Origin: Diplolepis rosae
Taxonomy: Eukaryota > Arthropoda > Insecta > Hymenoptera > Diplolepididae
Direction of reading: 5' to 3'
DNA: 64,000 nt
Assembly: GCA_030998225.1 (NCBI GenBank)
Contig: JAPYXD010000555.1
Location: 558,001-622,000, forward strand
Shown here: piece after piece, positions 11,301-20,318 of the stretch
Position numbering within the stretch: position 1 is the stretch's first letter
How the letters are laid out: the number at the start of each line of letters is the position of its first letter
Program-made: the position numbers and the translations under genes
Notes under the pieces: model-generated
Told to the model about the DNA's origin: nothing
Database searches by the model: none
Seen by the model: the letters and a program-made list of their open reading frames with translations, nothing else

Positions 11301-11611
11301 TCTCCGTTTGAATTTCTTTTGAATTTAAGCGTGGTTTCTTGGGATTTAAAAAATTCAACTCCTAGTATCCCTTTCTGTCGGATTTGAAATTTTGCTGTCA
11401 CTACTTGAAATTTTGTTAGGTTTCCTTTTACTGGAATCTCTACCTCGCCTAAAGTTTTTGTTAATCCTTTACCTATACCGATTAAATTAAAAATTTTCCT
11501 ACTGTTTATTAAGATTTTATTATTGAACGTTTCTTCTTTAATCAGGTTCAAATCGGAGCCGGTATCCAGGAGAAAATCAGCTTCTCCGTTCCAAAAGAAT
11601 TCGCTACTCAA
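8324..11611 (-). CDS. Gypsy Pol: protease, reverse transcriptase, RNase H, macrodomain
   Basis: An open frame of 1095 residues. The protease active site LLDTGSD is at residues 15-21. The RT follows, with VKWRMVIDYSALN, FSTLDLASGFHEI and the catalytic YMDD (10315-10326). RNase H follows with VTTDASDFAIGA and TDHRPLVWLHN, ending at NADALSR. A linker of about 240 residues comes next, with a duplicated PPGRVDAT(N/I)VLPPWPEV segment. Residues about 971-1090 form a macrodomain (separate entry). The frame ends at TAA 8324-8326, and integrase continues in another frame. The true start lies upstream of MSS, since the frame is open toward 11790 and the gag end. Expression would need frameshifting from gag (inference). 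Confidence 0.93.
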   Translation of the reverse strand: MSSEFFWNGEADFLLDTGSDLNLIKEETFNNKILINSRKIFNLIGIGKGLTKTLGEVEIPVKGNLTKFQVVTAKFQIRQKGILGVEFFKSQETTLKFKRNSNGEIIIGGQSIAFKTHTTLKLPARSKTLVTLPIKRTCLKSGYIRKIQTGPGIYMGEPLVTPKEGFVKIYAINSTPENIELTIPTVELEEFEIIDHDKLSLNKNDPYCEKKAAHAKRMCEILKLLNLEKLNDEEKLFLMQIINRFPYQFHLPTDKLGNTNLVKHKIIMTDQKVINVKQYRYPHIHKEEVQKQVAKLLDNDIIQPSNSPYNSPLWIVPKKPDSEGQVKWRMVIDYSALNEKSVSDAYPLPNITDILDQLGGAKYFSTLDLASGFHEIPMDPESQQKTAFSTPYGHYEYKRMPFGLKNAPSTFQRLMDQVLSGLQGIELFVYMDDIVVYSSSLEEHMNKLKKLFGRLQTAGLTLQPEKCHFLGKEITYLGHIITQDGVKPDPRKIEAVKKFPRPKTRKNLKQFLGLIGYYRRFIPNFAKIAKPLTLLTKLGIKFHWEQAQQEAFEKLRDLIITEPILQYPDFSKPFIVTTDASDFAIGAILSQGEIGKDLPVSYASRTLNEAETKYATIERELLGILFGVENFRPYLYGRKSTLVTDHRPLVWLHNIKNPGSKLNRWRLRLGEYDYFVVYKPGKVNANADALSRNPVNLKQNVKENGTETKTQGYTTINSPDLKTNDSIDNTFSLRDQEQILAIDGTVSALDFDPDILTHDNDYFNNDILVKENFHLFTIENYDVDTTNDTNSRNIEEKDLEYLEIGSGRYESAEEGSSLLIRSSDDRNICTLREMESHDSLDYEPDSREPPGRVDATNVLPPWPEVERHLYPERKKENPIGGIALESGLVIDLDSQSCESGMSKPPGRVDATIVLPPWPEVKGKGAGENFESNSDKDFTNPSEQKRNQILSCNCKRNLSKPAFVSVLNTSCIQYKKDIFETRRDHLIHFISKDCKFTTSVSKKLESEGLVNFEALFSTQPQEGHAVVFEQNDKYVFHLVVKSTYDQKPSLEILKQCINGLKEAMETLDVKTCSVSRKGNGLDRLPWPGIENHKYMH
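8350..8701 (-). other. TARG1/OARD1-like macrodomain embedded in Gypsy Pol
   Basis: Residues about 971-1090 of the pol frame read like a macrodomain of the TARG1 (OARD1)/Poa1p class. An IQYKKDIF start is followed by DHLIHFISKDCKF, the strand pair HAVVFEQNDKYVFHLVVK, the KPSLEIL helix and the hallmark GNGLDRLPWP. Family knowledge: these domains bind ADP-ribose and can remove it from acidic residues, using a Lys and an Asp. The Lys in LVVK and the Asp in GNGLD sit at the corresponding places. The domain lies between RNase H and integrase, in frame with RT. It is not a neighbouring host exon, because it is within the same uninterrupted 1095-codon frame. Confidence 0.8.
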
Positions 11612-11799
11612 CGTGATGATTGGATCTTTGCCTATTTTTGAGTGTTCGATGGTGCAAAGGACCCTACGTGTTTCGATCCGGAGGGTTTTGGATTCGAGGT
11701 ACTTGGTAAGTGTCGGTGTTCTTTTTCCTTCACCCTGTGAGGCCCTTTTGAAAAATTTGTATTTTCGCGAATTTCGTACTCTTTTTTAGCGAAGCAATT
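11612..11799 (-). other. gag-pol junction of the Gypsy element
   Basis: The pol frame is open through here in the minus direction, while the gag knuckle frame stops at 11800. The protease N-terminal region probably starts here. I did not find a clear slippery heptamer. Confidence 0.4.
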
Positions 11800-12102
11800 T
11801 TATTCATAATGGTTAGGTCCTTGGCAAAATCCACAACGACCAATTACTTTTCGTGGATTCAAATTTTGATAAGGAGATTGCCTTTTAAAACAATTTCGTT
11901 TGTAATGGCCTGGTTTCCCGCAGTTGAAACATTTTATATTATTTTTAAAATTTATATCAGAAATGTTGCGTGATCCTTCTAATTTATACACTCTGCGTTG
12001 TTCGTATGTGTCGCGAGGAGTGTCGCGGATATAAGGGTGTGATCTCTGGGATAGATCTTTTCGAGTAAAGGTGCGCGTATTACGAAGGTGTGAGGCATTC
12101 AA
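11800..12102 (-). pseudogene. Gypsy gag C-terminus with zinc knuckle
   Basis: A 100-codon frame contains the CCHC knuckle CFNCGKPGHYKRNC (C-x2-C-x4-H-x4-C), the RNA-binding nucleocapsid motif. A second, partial one, CGFCQGPNHYE, is cut by the stop. It overlaps the end of the capsid frame 12080-12973 in another frame. Reading ENEIE from one and ASHLRNTR from the other shows that a single indel near 12095 split gag. Confidence 0.85.
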
Positions 12103-12973
12103 TTTCGTTTTCTACTGCCACAGCCGTATTAATAGCATCTTGCAAATTATTTGGATTTTTATTTTGCATTCTACTTTCTATTTTTTCTTTCAGTCCCCTT
12201 ACGAAACACGATACTGCATTTTTATTTGCTCCTAACCTCATCCCGGCTACAGCTTCCTTAGGAAATCCCTCGTCTATCGATTCTAATGTTCGACGAAGAA
12301 GTTCACTAACGCGAATTCCGTACAGTAAAACACTTTCGTTTTCTTTTTGAATGACATTGGAAATCTGTGCTTGGAGTTGACTTAAGTCCCATTGTGGACT
12401 GAATGCCAACTTTAGAGCATTTAGCAAAGTATCTAGGCAGTCATATTCTATGTTGTTTTGTAAATACAAATCCGCGCTCCCTATTATTTTATTCCTTATC
12501 AAGGTGACGAGGAAAGTCCTATCACCGGGATGAACAGAATTTTCGGCCGATTTACAAGCGCGAATGAATGTCATTATTGATGGTGTTTTACCATCAAAAA
12601 CAGGTATCATATCGGTGGCCAATTTAATACTGATATAGCGCTTCGAAGGAGATTGTGAATCATTAGAAATAGTACCTTCTTTTTCGATATTGAGAGCATT
12701 GTTTATTGTCGAGGTGTTTGTTTGGACCGATTCGGACGATCTGTTTTCCTGACTGAAAGTGTATGGCACGAGATCGCCATTTTCGCTTAGTTCATATAAG
12801 ATTAAAGGGGTAGGATAAACAGAATGTTGGGGGTTTTGTTGTTCATTTTGGACGGAATTAAAATTAGGACCTCCATTATTTGTATCAACTTGAGGTTGGT
12901 TTTCTTTTTCATTACGAGAGTACCCATGGTCGAAATGTGAGTTAGTAGGCACATTTGCAAAATGTTCTTCCAT
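12080..12973 (-). pseudogene. Gypsy gag (matrix/capsid part)
   Basis: A 297-residue frame opens with MEEHFANVP. The N-terminus is polar, rich in N and Q. From about residue 115, segments such as IPVFDGKTPSIMTFIRAC and LRRTLESID have the pattern of Ty3-type capsid. It begins about 4 kb from the 5' LTR, an unusually long leader. The frame is lost to a shift at its end, just before the zinc knuckle. Confidence 0.82.
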
Positions 12974-13383
12974 TTTTATTATTGAACTTAACTTCTTGTG
13001 GAAATATGAAATGTAACTAATTTAAAGAGCTTTCAATAATATAATTTTTCGGAAAGAAATCCAAGATTTTTATAAAAGTGACTGGAATTTCAAGAAAATT
13101 TTTCGGTCTCGAGATAGCAAAGTTTAAAATTCTTAAAAACGATTTAATTCTTAATATGGAACCTTTGCTTTGAAAGTTTCCAAAATTTTGAAATTTCCGA
13201 ACCCGTGAAATTTTATAGAAATTTATAGAATTATATGTGTATTCTTTTTTTATAAAATATTAGAACAAAATCAGGAGTAGTAGAAAAGATATAAAATAAT
13301 TAGTAGAATACAATAGTATATTACATAAGATAAAAAAAAAATAAAAATTATAATAGTATAAATTTCAAATTATTATACCTTAA
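12974..13383 (-). other. 5' leader of the Gypsy element upstream of gag
   Basis: AT-rich non-coding sequence between gag and the nested TTAA element. No ORF is recognised. Confidence 0.5.
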
Positions 13384-14127
13384 GGACGTTCTCTTGCCCG
13401 TAGATGTGCTCATCCTACTCTATCATAGGTAGTGGGATTACTGTTAAGCTTTCTAACCGAATGAGTTGAGCACCGTTTATGCGCAAAAGTAACAAAATGT
13501 GTCTTCTGCGTCGATTTGTGCGATTTGGCAACACCGCTTTCCTGTCTTTCTCATATCGAGTCGAAAGCATATGGTGTGAGAGAGGTTATATTATGAGTTT
13601 ATTGACAGTTTGTAAATACTAATAAGATGTCTAATAAATTTCGCAACAAAAATGGATTTTATTTCACAAAAATCAGCTGCTCGTAAAAACAAAGCTCTGG
13701 AATCAATGTCAAATGTAAGCATACGCGCGCGCTGTTGAAGCGGTGTTGCCAAGTCACCATATTTGCTTCAGCAAGCCGGCTAAGAATTTGTGCAACTGCG
13801 AGTTTCAACAACGTATATCTTTAAAAGTAGTGTCGGTACACGTATTTTTTATGATGGCATACGATTCCTTATAATCTCTAGTATAATATACTAGTTTTCC
13901 AAAAAAATCTAAAGAAAATTGTGCTTTTAATGTAAAGAAAGGTATGGCGAAACTGAACTACGCCTATCTAACACGTGTTAAGAGATTCAACTTTAAAGCT
14001 TAATTTCTCGATTTCAAGTACCGGTCTTGATGCTAATCTTTCTACCGTTTTGTAGATCATGGTAAAAAGTGCTTATTTACGAAGTTTTAAAGAAATCTAA
14101 AGAAAAGTGATTTTCAAGAGAACGTCC
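13384..14127. mobile_element. TTAA-flanked MITE with GGACGTTCTCTTG ends (Kolobok/piggyBac-like)
   Basis: Inverted tips GGACGTTCTCTTG and CAAGAGAACGTCC are flanked by TTAA (13380-13383 and 14128-14131). It is 744 bp with no transposase. Subterminal inverted blocks TTTGGCAACACCGCTT and GAAGCGGTGTTGCCAA are visible. TTAA duplications occur in piggyBac and Kolobok, and purine-rich GG tips favour Kolobok (inference). It is nested in the Gypsy leader and therefore inserted after it, or was carried with it. Confidence 0.75.
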
Positions 14128-14449
14128 TTAATTAATTTTATGTTATAGGTTATGTCAATTATAATTCAGTTCAATATTAAGACAGTTTTTACTAATTAAT
14201 GCACCTTTAGATTTATAAATTTTACAAAATTTTCTGAAAATTTTGGTTCCAAAAGTTTCATTTACTTTAGAAATTTCCTTTGAAAATTCTTATCAAAAGC
14301 TTTATAATCGTAGGTTCTTAAAACAATAAGCTCATTCAGACAGGTGTCAAAATATTCGCCAATTAGAGATTTGAAAGAGAATGTACAGAAAGGAAGTGTT
14401 TTCTCGAGTTTACAGGGTTTACAATTAAACTTTAGAATTATTAAATAAT

Positions 14450-15480
14450 TACTAAAACCAATGAAATTAAAATGATTAACTACTAAAGTTTTATTAAAGT
14501 TATATAATTATTAAATTTATTGAAAACATGTATTAAAACTATTGAAAATATCAATTAAAATTTTTTGCAAATAGTAATTAAGATTATCAATGTAATTTTT
14601 AAAGTCATGGGAACGATAGTTAAATTATTTTTAAAAATTTAGAAATTATTATAAACAATCATTAAAACTATAAAAATAAAATGATTATTGGAGTTTTTGA
14701 AAACAATTATTAAAACTATCAAAATAAAAGTTACTAAGTCGATGACTAGAATGATTAAAATTAATACAAAAATTATTGCAAACAATTATCTAATTATTAA
14801 CAGGTTAATTATTAAGAACAATAATAAAACTTTTATAAACAAGTATATTAGAATTATTGAAAATAAGTCACAATTATTATTTAAGTTTTTTGAATTCGGT
14901 GCTTGAATTTGAAATCTATCACTTTCTACCTTATCGACGGAAATCTTTATCCACAGAGAGACTAAAATTTTCTAAATCTCTATTTAAGTTATAGAATATT
15001 AAACTAATGTGTTATTCAAAATTGTTCCATATATTAATTCTATAAGAATTTATGATTAAAGTTAAAAAAAAATTTACTAAGTAATTATTAAAAGCAATAA
15101 AATTACTAAAGTTATAAAAAATTACTATTAAATTTATTGAAAAATAATTATTAAAATTTAAAGAACCCAATAGTTAAAATGATTAAAAATTATTATTAAA
15201 AATATTAAAAACAATTATTAAAACCATTAAAATTATTACTAAAATTACCAATAATTATTAAAATTATTAAGGATTCAGGTAAAAAAGAGAAATAATAATT
15301 AGAATTATTTGAATTAATACAAAAATCATGAATAACGGGTTATCGAAAACAATTGTTTAACTAAAATAGTTATTATCAGTAACAATTACTAATGTTTCTA
15401 TAAATAATTATACTAAAATTATGTAAAATTATTATTCAAAATTATTATTCCAAAATTATCACTTAAAGTTCTTTAATTAT
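14450..15480. repeat. AT-rich degenerate tandem array
   Basis: About 1 kb of loosely repeated AATTATTAAAAxTATTxAAA-type units lies within the Gypsy leader. The 72-codon plus ORF at 14688-14906 is low-complexity I/K/N and not a gene. Confidence 0.6.
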
Positions 15481-15687
15481 GTAATTGGATTTGAAACTTG
15501 TCACAGAAGATCAGTTCTCAACGAAAAGGAAAGAGAATTAAGTCAAATGGCAAAGGAAGATCGTCTTTGAGAATCGGCCCAACGAAAGAAGAAAACGAAA
15601 TTCGCAGTGAGTGAAAAAAAAAAAAATAAAAATTTTAAGGTATGCAAAATATTTTTATCGGGTTTTAATATTTAGGTAAAAAGCGAC

Positions 15688-15993
15688 TCAGTAGTATTCG
15701 CAAGTTTCGAAAAAGGGTGCTCGGAAAACCAGTGTATCGTTCTTTTCGAAGATCTCAATTACCCAACAATCGGATTCTGAAGTTAATTTACACAAATTGA
15801 AAATTTCGGCTTTGTTAACTACTTCGCTGTTATTCCTGTTTAAGCGGTGTTCGTTTTTTAATAGTGTCTCGGAGGTAGGATCTTTAGGAATAAAAAACTG
15901 ATGTGGTAATCTTTCGTCGTCAGTGACGGTAATTAAGAGGTGATCCTTAAGGGATGTAAAATGGCAAATATAAGTTTCGCCTTCTGTCAACAT
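15688..15993 (-). CDS. Uncharacterised leader ORF of the Gypsy element (101 aa)
   Basis: A minus-strand ATG ORF between the 5' LTR and gag, with ordinary amino-acid composition in a very AT-rich setting. It contains HFTSLKDHLLITV, LPHQFFIP, DCWVIEIFEKND and the end FFETCEYY. No family is recognised. Alternating hydrophobic stretches suggest a small beta-rich protein (inference). It could be a remnant of a longer protein or a translated leader ORF. No motif supports a function. Confidence 0.35.
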   Translation of the reverse strand: MLTEGETYICHFTSLKDHLLITVTDDERLPHQFFIPKDPTSETLLKNEHRLNRNNSEVVNKAEIFNLCKLTSESDCWVIEIFEKNDTLVFRAPFFETCEYY

Positions 15994-16599
15994 TTACGTA
16001 CCGGTTAAGCACGTGAGTAACAGAAAATATGAATTATTGGGAAATAGAATTCTCGTTGCACGTTCAAACAAAAAGGGAAATTATCTCAACACTTAAACTA
16101 CAATAATCTTAATTAAAACAATATATATATTTTATTTTTTTATTTTTATTTATTTACTTTCTCAAATAACTTAAAGTTTTTAACCAATTGAAATATTTTC
16201 AAATCTTACAATAAGACGGCAGAATAAAAAGGTAGCTGATCAAAGAAGACTTACCATTCAGCATACAAACATTCAGCATTCCTGCATTCTCACTTTGCAC
16301 TTTTCACTTTTAACTTTTCGGAAATGACCATTAGGATATATTCACTCCCGCACTTAACACTTAATCCTTTTTCAGGTTTGTCCAGATCAGCAACAAGACG
16401 CAGCAGTCCAGGTCCACGTCCAGGGATTCCAGCCAGTTCCAAGTCCAAGAAGAAGAAGAGGAGTCAGGTTCCAGGTCCAGGTCCAACGATGGATCGCACT
16501 TCACGTACGACCGCTCCGAGCGTTGAGTTGGCACGTGTTGTATAAAGTTTTATATATATTTATTTCTTTATACGTCTTGTATATTTTGACTACTTATTA

Positions 16600-16878
16600 T
16601 TATTCCTTGTCCAAACAGATGGTGTTTGTTATATCCTTTAGGACTCTTAAGTCAGAAGGTCTTGGAATGTTTCTTCTGATGTTGCTGATTCTTCCAATCG
16701 CAAGGTTGGAAACACTTCTAGGCCGTTCACTAGAGTCATCAACTGCTTCTCTTCTAACGGTCACGTTAAAAATCTGGTAGAAGTTACGCGGAGTAATTCT
16801 ATCTCCATCCATATGATTTTGAAGGAATCTATTTGAAGGATCCCTTCTTTTTATATGTTTTTTTTTCACTTTTGACAC
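16600..16878 (-). CDS. Uncharacterised basic leader ORF next to the primer-binding site (92 aa)
   Basis: ATG at 16876-16878 lies only about 110 bp from the primer-binding site. The N-terminus MSKVKKKHIKRRDPSNRF is strongly basic. NFYQIFNVTVRREAVDD and RPRSVSNLAIGRISNIRRN follow. No known domain is recognised. Because it is the first ORF in the transcript it might be translated, or act as an N-terminal segment joined by splicing to gag. Neither is shown by the sequence. Confidence 0.35.
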   Translation of the reverse strand: MSKVKKKHIKRRDPSNRFLQNHMDGDRITPRNFYQIFNVTVRREAVDDSSERPRSVSNLAIGRISNIRRNIPRPSDLRVLKDITNTICLDKE

Positions 16879-16988
16879 AGCACTTCACTGTATGTAGTTT
16901 TTTCAAATAGTTTTAACTCCACTGTTCAATAAAATAAAACTTATCATTTTATTTTATTTATTTATTATTAATATTTTTTTTTTAAATA

Positions 16989-17006
16989 ATCCCACCGCTG
17001 TCACCA
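16989..17006 (-). other. Primer-binding site of the Gypsy element
   Basis: The minus strand reads TGGTGACAGCGGTGGGAT, six bases inside the 5' LTR. It starts with TGG, as required to pair with a tRNA CCA end. The priming tRNA is not identified. Confidence 0.65.
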
Positions 17007-17012
17007 ATTAAA

Positions 17013-17820
17013 TGTGACAACCCGATCTCAGGGCCGTCTACACGAAACTTCGCGAACTATATATTTTAAGTTTTATTGCGCGGTTCGATTTTAAATCCTA
17101 TAAAGATAGGAACGAGAAATTATGAGATTGCTTGATTGAACACTTCTTTATTATTAAAAACAAAGTTCGAACAATTTACTCAAATTGTTTGATCACAAAC
17201 AAAAGTCCGCGTACAAAATACGTATTCCGAAGATAGGAGCGTAACTAACTAACAAAAACTGAGTGCGTACGTATGTCCAGAGAGGGATCCAAGGGGTCTT
17301 TTTATCAAAAGTCCCCACTAATTGATTTGAGTTTTTAGGGCGTAGATAATAGATCTAATTGGTTGATTTTCATTTTAGGGTGTTTCCAAAATAATCTTAT
17401 TGGATTAGATTCTTCCCTTAAAACAGTGAGGGCGGATACGAACTAGGCCAATAGTGGATGTCGGGCCCACGTGCGTTCCCAGCATCTCAAGTGCAATTTA
17501 CAATTTAAGAACCGTGAGATTGTTGCACGTGTCCGTACATATAAAGTGACATAAACCAACCCATGTTGTTTTGTCAAATAAAACTAAAAGATTTATATTT
17601 ATTCTTAATACTAAAAGTCTCTTTGATCATAAACCTTAAGATTTATTCTGCCTTTTTAAGTATTTTAAATAAAATCGAAATTGAATTTTCCCACGGCATT
17701 TCTTTGTTACGTACAATTACGTACGTACCGAAGAAGTGAATTTGAATCGAGTTCATGAACGCTCGATCTAGTTTCTTCGCAATCCGCAAAATAGATGAGC
17801 GCGCAGGTGCGATCATCACA
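17013..17820 (-). repeat. 5' LTR of the 14.3-kb Gypsy element, with an internal deletion
   Basis: The LTR is 808 bp and nearly identical to 3520-4840, except for a clean loss of about 513 bp after CATCTCAAGTGC (17483-17494). The deletion removes central LTR sequence, possibly promoter sequence, and may be why the copy stopped moving. Confidence 0.92.
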
Positions 17821-18098
17821 CTGCCCTCGGATGACTTTCTCACTATCCCGTGAAACCAGCCCCCTGCATCTCAGCCAGAATCAGCCCCCGGAATCTCTGG
17901 AGTTGAAAATATCACAGATGTTGACCGTTGGCCACCGTGGCGCTGGCTGTTCATGAGGCCGATCTTATACAGATTAGCATTATGGAACATTGAAATTTAA
18001 CGTTTTTTGTGAAAAATTGGTGTCTGATGTGCTTTTGTGTACTTTGTAGGTAAATTGGAATGGTTTTAACAGTCGGTGATATAAAAATTTAAGTGAAA

Positions 18099-18143
18099 AT
18101 GCGGAAATTTGTTGCTGTAGGTTGCAAAACAGGCTACGCGTAA
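18099..18143 (+). pseudogene. THAP-like start peptide in the inverted repeat
   Basis: ATG at 18099 begins MRKFVAVGCKTGYA, then TAA. Beyond the stop the same frame reads CSEKVHCF, which continues the look of a THAP N-terminus (C-x-GC...). The mirrored copy in the right arm has the same stop, so the stop predates the duplication of the arms. Confidence 0.35.
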
Positions 18144-18581
18144 TGCTCTGAAAAAGTGCATTGTTTTGTGGTTTATTTATCATGAGCGCCTTTAACTTAT
18201 TAAAATTTAATCTATACTAAATTTAAAACGCTTTGAATAAAAAAATCAACAAAGCTGACTGACTGAACTTAAGGTATTATAGATAGGGAAGGGCGATCTT
18301 CAAAAAAAAGAATCAATTTTGAAATTATTGATTCAATTTTATCGATTAATCGGTTAAAAAGATCGATTTTTCAATCGATCTTCAAAAATCGAAACCTTTC
18401 TCTAAAAATTAAAAATTTCTGTAAAATAACCTTTTTTAAGATGTTTTATAACAATTGAAGATATAATTGTTACTTGCATATTTTGTGAATTTAAATTATC
18501 AAAATAAAAAAGTGTTTATATCAATAAAAAGGAAATTAAGCTTAAAATACACACTATATTTCCGAATCAGGAACGTTTTTT

Positions 18582-19893
18582 ACATTCTCATCATGGATGA
18601 GAAGGTACTGGTTTTATGTGAAAAATGACTTTTGAAATTTTTATCAAATCTTTACGTTTTGAGACCCCCTGATTCAGAAAAAACGGTTTTTACGAGAGTG
18701 TCTGTCTGTCTGTCTGTAGGTCGTGTGCGGCATAACTCTGGATAGAATCATCAGGTTGAATTGAGCTTTGGTACACTTTATCGGAGCCGAAAAAGTAAGG
18801 ACAAGTTCGTTAACCAGCCACATCCAATCAAAATTGAGGGATTGAGCACTACTTTTGTGTTTTTCAAAATAACTTTTTGAAAAAATCAAAAATTTCAACA
18901 CTGGTTTTTGATAGTGCTCATAAATTTCTAAAAATTATCCTGATAACATTTTTTGATTAAATCAAAATTAGAAATGTTACAGCATATTTAAATTCGAAAA
19001 ATGTCAATATCAAAATTCCATTTTCCAGTTAAATTATACGAGATACGAAAAAACGTTATGATACAATATTATTTTCTACATAAAGTCCTACAAATTTGAA
19101 TTGTAACATTTTTTCATAAGATGCATATTTTTCTTTTTAATTAAAAAAAAAAGCTATTGAAAATCCAAAATTCAATTTTTTAACAATAATATGTGAAATA
19201 CGAAAAAAACGTCAGAATACAAATTTGTTCGTTTCAAAAATATCTACAAATTTTGTCTGACGCAGTTTCTGGTAAAACATATATTTTTCGTTTTAATTCC
19301 AAAAAATACGTTTAAAATTAAAAAATTCCATTTTTTAGACAAAATATGTGAGATACAAAAAAAACGTTTATCTGGAAAATGGTTTGCCTAAATGAGATTT
19401 ACAAATTCTCATTAAGACATTTCGGGACAGGATATATATTTTATGTTTTGATTTTTAATATTAAAAAAATTCGATTTTTTTCACCAAAATATGTGAGATA
19501 CGAAATAAGCGTTGTTCTGTTAAATCGTTTCCTTAAATAAAGTCTACGACTGTTTTTTCTTTTTGAGAGATTTGGAAGAAAATAAATTATTTTAATCATG
19601 TAATTTATTAAAAAGTTACTGAAATGTATACGGAAAATCGAGCGCGAAGCGCGAGCTTCATAATGAGAATGTGTTCCTTAAGGCTGATAGAGCCTTAAGT
19701 AAATTGAATTTCCTGTTTCACTTAAATTCAAAAAGAAATAGAGTGACTTTGAGAAAATGTGTAATTCACATCATCTGTAATATAATTATAAAATTAGTTT
19801 GAGCTTCAGTATCAAATTATAAGAAATGAGCTTAAATGTATGCGGAGAGTACAAGACCGAGCGCGAAGCGCGACGTTAAAAAATTCCGGAGCG
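18582..19893. repeat. 1.3-kb interspersed repeat, copy 1
   Basis: It begins ACATTCTCATCATGGATGAG and includes TGTCTGTCTGTCTGTAGG and three variants of an ATATGTGAGATACGAAA-type segment. Near its end come the GCGCGAAGCGCG palindromes, and it stops at TTCCGGAGC. Copies are at 39352-40644 (inverted) and 63344-64000 (cut by the window). The first 15 bases recur inverted near 19657-19672. It has no coding capacity. Confidence 0.8.
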
Positions 19894-20318
19894 CGAATAC
19901 CTATAATACGAATATCTATAATACCTTAAGTTCAGTCAGTCAGCTTTGTTGATTTTTTTATTCAAAGCGTTTTAAATTTAGTATAGATTAAATTTTAATA
20001 AGTTAAAGGCGCTCATGATAAATAAACCACAAAACAATGCACTTTTTCAGAGCATTACGCGTAGCCTGTTTTGCAACCTACAGCAACAAATTTCCGCATT
20101 TTCACTTAAATTTTTATATCACCGACTGTTAAAACCATTCCAATTTACCTAGAAAGCACACAAAAGCACTTCAGACACCAATTTTTCACAAAAAACGTTA
20201 AATTTCAATGCTCTATAATGCTAATCTGTGTAAGGTCGGCCTCATGAACAGCCAGCGCCACGGTGGCCAACGGTCAACATCTGTGACATTTTCAACTCCA
20301 GAGATTCCGGGGGCTGCG

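Larger units (their letters stand above)
3520..17820 (-). mobile_element. Gypsy (Ty3-type) LTR retrotransposon with an internal macrodomain, 14.3 kb
   Basis: The LTRs begin TGTGACAACC and end GATCATCACA, and are flanked by the 4-bp target duplication CTGC (3516-3519 and 17821-17824). On the minus strand the order is 5' LTR, PBS, a long leader with two small ORFs and a nested TTAA element, gag, zinc knuckle, PR-RT-RNase H-macrodomain, integrase, a 2.4-kb untranslated region, polypurine tract and 3' LTR. By eye the shared LTR sequence differs by about 8 bases in about 800, so the insertion is fairly young. Even so, gag and pol have frameshifts and pol has a stop codon. The unusual size comes from the leader, the nested insertion and the long 3' region. 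Confidence 0.93.
17882..20316. mobile_element. 2.4-kb DNA element with 403-bp terminal inverted repeats
   Basis: 17882-18284 and 19914-20316 are inverted copies, both 403 bp with few mismatches. They start CAGCCCCCGGAATCTCTGG and end with its complement. The centre holds a copy of the 1.3-kb repeat (18582-19893). Both arms encode the same short THAP-like start peptide. The eight bases outside each tip do not match, so no target duplication is evident. The CA...TG tips and THAP trace suggest a P- or hAT-like origin (inference). Confidence 0.75.

Noticed and set aside
14450..15480. CRISPR-like or satellite array
   Set aside because: Units are irregular low-complexity AT sequence without constant spacers; the genome is eukaryotic.
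16324..16545. 73-codon plus-strand ORF rich in S, R, P and G
   Set aside because: It lies antisense in the Gypsy leader over short GGTCCAGGTCC-type repeats; composition comes from the repeat.
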